From a virus: a DNA stretch of 64,000 nucleotides. The stretch covers positions 123,665-187,664 of the IMG/VR virus record IMGVR_UViG_3300033146_004128. One strand, written 5' to 3'. Shown in pieces: positions 61,264-64,000 of the stretch. Position numbers and translations under genes: made by a program. Every line of letters begins with the position of its first letter. Position 1 is the stretch's first letter. The notes under the pieces are model-generated. The model saw only the letters and a program-made list of their open reading frames with translations. It was not told the DNA's origin and made no database searches.

Positions 61264-61469
61264 AAAAGCTTCCGGTGAGCGCATTCCTGCATAAGCTGGC
61301 TGTGCTAACACGAAAACTTAAGGAAGATGGCCCATCGGAGGCACTATATGCTGAGGCAGACACACTGCTACAGCGAGCTCCTATAGATAACTACTGCTCA
61401 GCAGAGGAGTTCATAAAGAAAAGGAATACCAATAATGTTAAGAAAAGGAGTGGGAGTAACCCCCATTAA
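61197..61469 (+). CDS. Small basic protein, start uncertain
   Basis: Up to 90 residues in a frame that overlaps the previous gene by 67 bases. The ATG at 61197 has only a distant GGAAG. GTG 61275, or -1 slipping at AAAAAG (61206-61211), are other ways to enter the frame. The part after 61275 looks real: a helical, charged domain (SAFLHKLAVLTRKLKEDG, then EALYAEADTLLQRA). Confidence 0.45.
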   Translation: MGSEKAKITCKAEHHSTQVGKLKKLPVSAFLHKLAVLTRKLKEDGPSEALYAEADTLLQRAPIDNYCSAEEFIKKRNTNNVKKRSGSNPH

Positions 61470-61575
61470 AGAAAGAGTTATGGAAAATGGGATTTTTAGC
61501 ATGGTTGATTGGATCAATACTGGAGGTATTAGTATTCATATGGAGAGTTATACACGAAATATTTTAAAGGATTAG
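61435..61575 (+). CDS. Possible 46-residue protein
   Basis: ATG at 61435 behind AAAGGAATACC, ending just before the next gene. A different frame (61487-61567) would encode a 26-residue hydrophobic peptide (GFLAWLIGSILEVLVFIW), so only one of the two is probably real. Confidence 0.3.
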   Translation: MLRKGVGVTPIKERVMENGIFSMVDWINTGGISIHMESYTRNILKD

Positions 61576-61577
61576 AT

Positions 61578-62156
61578 ATGGCAAGAGAAATGAGTTTAGA
61601 AGAGTTGCAGGACTATATGCCGGTGCATGTAAAGAATGCAATTTTTGTAAAAGAGTGGGCGCCCAAGGGGTACTTCCACAGAGTAACACGGGAGTTCATG
61701 GTGATGGATGATAAGCACTATGTATTCTGTGACACAACAGTATACAAGAGAGAAAAGGATAAGGATCTATTTGTCTGCAATGCATCAGCTCTTGAGTGCA
61801 TCAGTACAAACTCAAGTGAGGCTGTAGAGGCATTGAGATTCTGCGAGACATCATCGAGGGGTAGAGCATTCAGTGCATTTGGAATAGGTATTGACGTTAG
61901 CATGTCAAGCAGGGATGATGTGCAGACAGATGTAGACTATCGTGGACCGAAGATTGTAGAGGATGTAAAATCACCAAAAGTAAAACCTCCATCCATAGAG
62001 AAGAATCTCAAGAGGATGAAGATCGAGTATAAGAAAGACGATAAGACTTTCATGATTGACAAGAAGGAAGTAAAAGGTAAGTCTCTTACTGTAATAAAGA
62101 GATATGGTTTTACAGAGATAGATGGAATGTTTGTGTGCCAAAGGGATGACGTATGA
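61578..62156 (+). CDS. Putative single-strand annealing/recombination protein
   Basis: A 192-residue protein. Residues 85-105 read RFCETSSRGRAFSAFGIGID, the ETSAxGRAxxxxGIG pattern of phage Rad52/Erf-like annealing proteins. A Lys/Pro linker (VKSPKVKPPS) then leads to a small C-terminal domain. It overlaps the next gene, a probable exonuclease, by 4 bases; phage annealase-exonuclease pairs work together in recombination. The N-terminal strands are hard to place, so the family is not certain. Confidence 0.55.
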   Translation: MAREMSLEELQDYMPVHVKNAIFVKEWAPKGYFHRVTREFMVMDDKHYVFCDTTVYKREKDKDLFVCNASALECISTNSSEAVEALRFCETSSRGRAFSAFGIGIDVSMSSRDDVQTDVDYRGPKIVEDVKSPKVKPPSIEKNLKRMKIEYKKDDKTFMIDKKEVKGKSLTVIKRYGFTEIDGMFVCQRDDV

Positions 62157-63313
62157 ATTTTTCAGGAATAATGAATCTTGCCTTTAATCTAGAGCAAGAA
62201 AGAACAAGCAATGAAAGAATGACATATACAGGTCACGACGTAAAAGTCGGAGCCAGTACAGTTGCTGGGTGTGCAAGAAAAGCAGCCTTTCCAATTCTGT
62301 TTGGAGAGGAACCACCAACCCTTGAGGAATTCTTTCGGATGAGAAAGGGGAACGTGGCAGAAGGTGTTGTCGAGGGGAACTTAGACATACTTGGAATACA
62401 GTACGAGAAGCAGGGAGAGTACAAAGGAGAAGGTCAGTTCGACTTCATCTTGGTTCACCCAGACATCTTCATTGATGCTAACGCACCAGGGGATAATCTT
62501 TCTGCTGAGGCTACAGAGTTCATCCAGAGATCGAAAGACAAAGGTTGTGATTATATTCTATACGAATTGAAGACAACCAATGCTATCCCGTCTGAGCCTC
62601 ATGACTATTGGGTTAGGCAGACAAACCTGCAAGCTCAATATATTGCAGATTCTCTTGGGATAGAACCTGAGAAGATAGACATCTATGTGTATGCTATCGA
62701 ACTTAATGATGGAAGAAATGCTGAGTTTAATATAGAGTTTGAAGTTGAAGAGGTCCTGATTGCACAAGATGATGCGTTGAGTTTTGCATCTGTTATTGAG
62801 GATTATATTCAGTATGCCAATAAAGAAAAAGATGCAATGGAGTTCACAATCCATGATGTAAACAGAAGAGTTGGAAATCTATGTTCAATATGTAAATTTG
62901 CACATAATTGTCTTGGAAGTGGAGAAACAGTTGAACTTCCTGACGACCTGGCCAGATCAGTCTCTGACGTTAAAGAGTGGGCTAAGCAAGAGAAGAATAT
63001 GAAAGCTCATAAGGAAGAAGTTAAGCAGTTCATGCTAAACTTAGGGGCAAAAAAGGCTAAGACATCGGGATTCAAGGTCACTTTAAAAGGTGGAAATAAG
63101 AAAGATGTCATAAACCCGGACTCATATACAGACGAAGAAAAACTTGCACTTGCAAAGAAGGATGCCAACCTGATAAAGATAGACGAAAAACAACTCTCAC
63201 GATATTTCGGTACTGAAGACGATAGTATGAAATGGGTAACTGACGAGAAGCATCTTAAAGAAAAAGTGTCTGCACTATCTGTAATGATTACCGAGGTAAA
63301 AAAAGAGGAGTAG
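62153..63313 (+). CDS. PD-(D/E)XK exonuclease, Cas4/AddB-like with Fe-S cysteines
   Basis: A 386-residue nuclease. After GASTVAGCARKAAF (Cys near residue 38), the core runs over FDFILVHPDIFID to YILYELKTTNA, giving the D-x(n)-E-x-K active site. QTNLQAQYIADSLG follows as motif IV/QxxxY-like. A trio of cysteines (LCSICKFAHNC, near 244-253) together with the early Cys would bind a 4Fe-4S cluster, as in Cas4 and AddB. The basic C-terminal part may contact DNA. It probably resects ends for the annealing protein upstream and is important for replication-linked recombination. Confidence 0.75.
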   Translation: MNFSGIMNLAFNLEQERTSNERMTYTGHDVKVGASTVAGCARKAAFPILFGEEPPTLEEFFRMRKGNVAEGVVEGNLDILGIQYEKQGEYKGEGQFDFILVHPDIFIDANAPGDNLSAEATEFIQRSKDKGCDYILYELKTTNAIPSEPHDYWVRQTNLQAQYIADSLGIEPEKIDIYVYAIELNDGRNAEFNIEFEVEEVLIAQDDALSFASVIEDYIQYANKEKDAMEFTIHDVNRRVGNLCSICKFAHNCLGSGETVELPDDLARSVSDVKEWAKQEKNMKAHKEEVKQFMLNLGAKKAKTSGFKVTLKGGNKKDVINPDSYTDEEKLALAKKDANLIKIDEKQLSRYFGTEDDSMKWVTDEKHLKEKVSALSVMITEVKKEE

Positions 63314-63316
63314 ACA

Positions 63317-64000
63317 ATGAGAGTAAACTTATATAGCGATTTCACGCAGATACCAAATTCTATCATACTTGACAAGGAGTTGTCTGATGGCGCAAAGATG
63401 CTATGGATATATATAGCATCTAAGCCTAGTACATGGAAGTTCTATGACAGGAACCTGAGGGGAGAGGCAGGCTTATCAAGAAGCACACTTCAGCGACGAC
63501 GTATGGAGCTCGTTAAAGCAGGATACCTAGTAGTGCAAGAAAGAGTAGGTGAGTCTGGTGCAACCACAGGTATGGACTATCATATGTTTGATAGCAGAGG
63601 AGACAGAAAATCATATACAGAAAACATAAAGGGTTTGAATATACGAGAGGTAGGGGGTGCCACTGGTGACACCGGGGGGGGTGCCACTGGTGACACCGGG
63701 ACGGGGGTACCACTGGTGACACCCCTTAGTAATACTAATACTAACACTGACCTTAATGTCGCACATGCTCCTGTCGCAACAAAAGTTGACGACGTTGCTC
63801 CTAAAGCTTTTACTGAGACTATGCTGCACAAATGGGCAAAGGACATTGATCGTGCCATCAGGCTAGACAAGCGTACAAAGTCACAGCTCATAGAAGCGAT
63901 AGACTGGATACACAGTGGAACTGGTACTTTTTGGATATCCAATATCATGTCAGGTAAGAAGCTAAGAGAACAGTTTGACAAGATCACAGCACAGAGGAAA
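63317..64000 (+). CDS. Replication initiator/helicase-loader-like protein, 3'-partial
   Basis: Runs off the right edge (at least 228 residues) behind AGAGGAGTAGACA. Residues 1-85 form a winged-helix domain of the replisome-organiser/DnaT/O type (LSDGAKMLWIYIASK, then GLSRSTLQRRRMELVKAGYL). A repetitive linker follows (GGATGDTGGGATGDTG, 114-131), encoded by iteron-like DNA. A second helical domain is cut at the edge (LDKRTKSQLIEAIDWI). Such proteins open the origin and recruit helicase. Confidence 0.7.
   Translation, partial: MRVNLYSDFTQIPNSIILDKELSDGAKMLWIYIASKPSTWKFYDRNLRGEAGLSRSTLQRRRMELVKAGYLVVQERVGESGATTGMDYHMFDSRGDRKSYTENIKGLNIREVGGATGDTGGGATGDTGTGVPLVTPLSNTNTNTDLNVAHAPVATKVDDVAPKAFTETMLHKWAKDIDRAIRLDKRTKSQLIEAIDWIHSGTGTFWISNIMSGKKLREQFDKITAQRK
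63656..63723. repeat. Iteron-like repeats, possible replication origin
   Basis: Three copies of the 18-base unit GGT[GA]CCACTGGTGACACC at 63656, 63680 and 63706 (steps 24 and 26), separated by G-runs, inside the initiator gene. Each is an imperfect palindrome. Lambda-type phages place initiator-binding iterons inside the gene for their O protein in the same way. Confidence 0.65.

Noticed and set aside
1-64000. CRISPR array, insertion sequence or attachment site
   Set aside because: No regularly spaced repeats with unique spacers, no transposase or integrase, and no flanking inverted repeats were seen.

Overview
The window is part of the genome of a large tailed double-stranded DNA phage (Caudoviricetes). 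The head, tail, lysis and recombination genes show this. There is no host housekeeping gene, integrase or transposase. The lysis set includes a two-component spanin pair with a lipoprotein, so the host has an outer membrane. Nothing fixes the host genus. Most genes begin with AAGGAG-like ribosome binding sites and overlap by 1 to 17 bases, as in phage operons. Most genes outside the recognised set have no function I can name.

Layout. (1) Bases 1-10247, plus strand: packaging and head genes. These are three unknown genes, the large terminase, a promoter, two small head genes, the probable major capsid protein, a run of small structural genes, a divergent sigma-70-like gene (8386-9015) and a zinc-binding structural gene. 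(2) Bases 53322 down to 10236, minus strand: one long late region. Its transcription order is three tRNAs, tail spike and fibre genes with a cupin, the head-maturation protease, an OB-fold structural gene, an RNA polymerase beta-prime C-terminal-half homologue, holin and spanins, small proteins with a recurrent K-x-A motif, RCC1-like fibre and other tail genes, a 1913-residue tape-measure candidate, a GroES-GroEL pair, a tail chaperone pair joined by a -1 frameshift, and a 613-residue unknown. (3) Bases 53353-54261, plus strand: an HNH nuclease and the amidase endolysin. (4) Bases 54277-64000, almost all plus strand: probable early genes. These are a MazG-like gene, tiny proteins, a gene-free and highly structured stretch of about 1.45 kb (55738-57190), unknown small genes, a recombination pair (annealing protein plus Fe-S PD-(D/E)XK nuclease), and at the right edge a DnaT/O-like replication initiator carrying iteron-like repeats.

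How the parts fit. The terminase packages DNA into a capsid that a U35/S78-like protease probably matures. At least ten proteins carry the short motif [hydrophobic]-x-K-[VTIE]-A-[SGE], up to 13 times each. Several also have Lys/Ala-rich and Gly/Ala-rich membrane-active-looking segments. I infer that these are protease sites in scaffold and internal or ejected proteins. The phage's own chaperonin sits with the tail genes and may fold tail or tape-measure parts. A sigma-like protein and a beta-prime half with its zinc site and trigger-loop histidine suggest that the phage alters or supplies transcription, possibly from the virion. Lysis uses the holin and spanins on one strand and the endolysin on the other.

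The strongest candidates for something undescribed are the large structured RNA locus, the K-x-A processing network, and the beta-prime fragment within the late operon. No portal, sheath or tube gene could be recognised by eye, so the tail type stays open.
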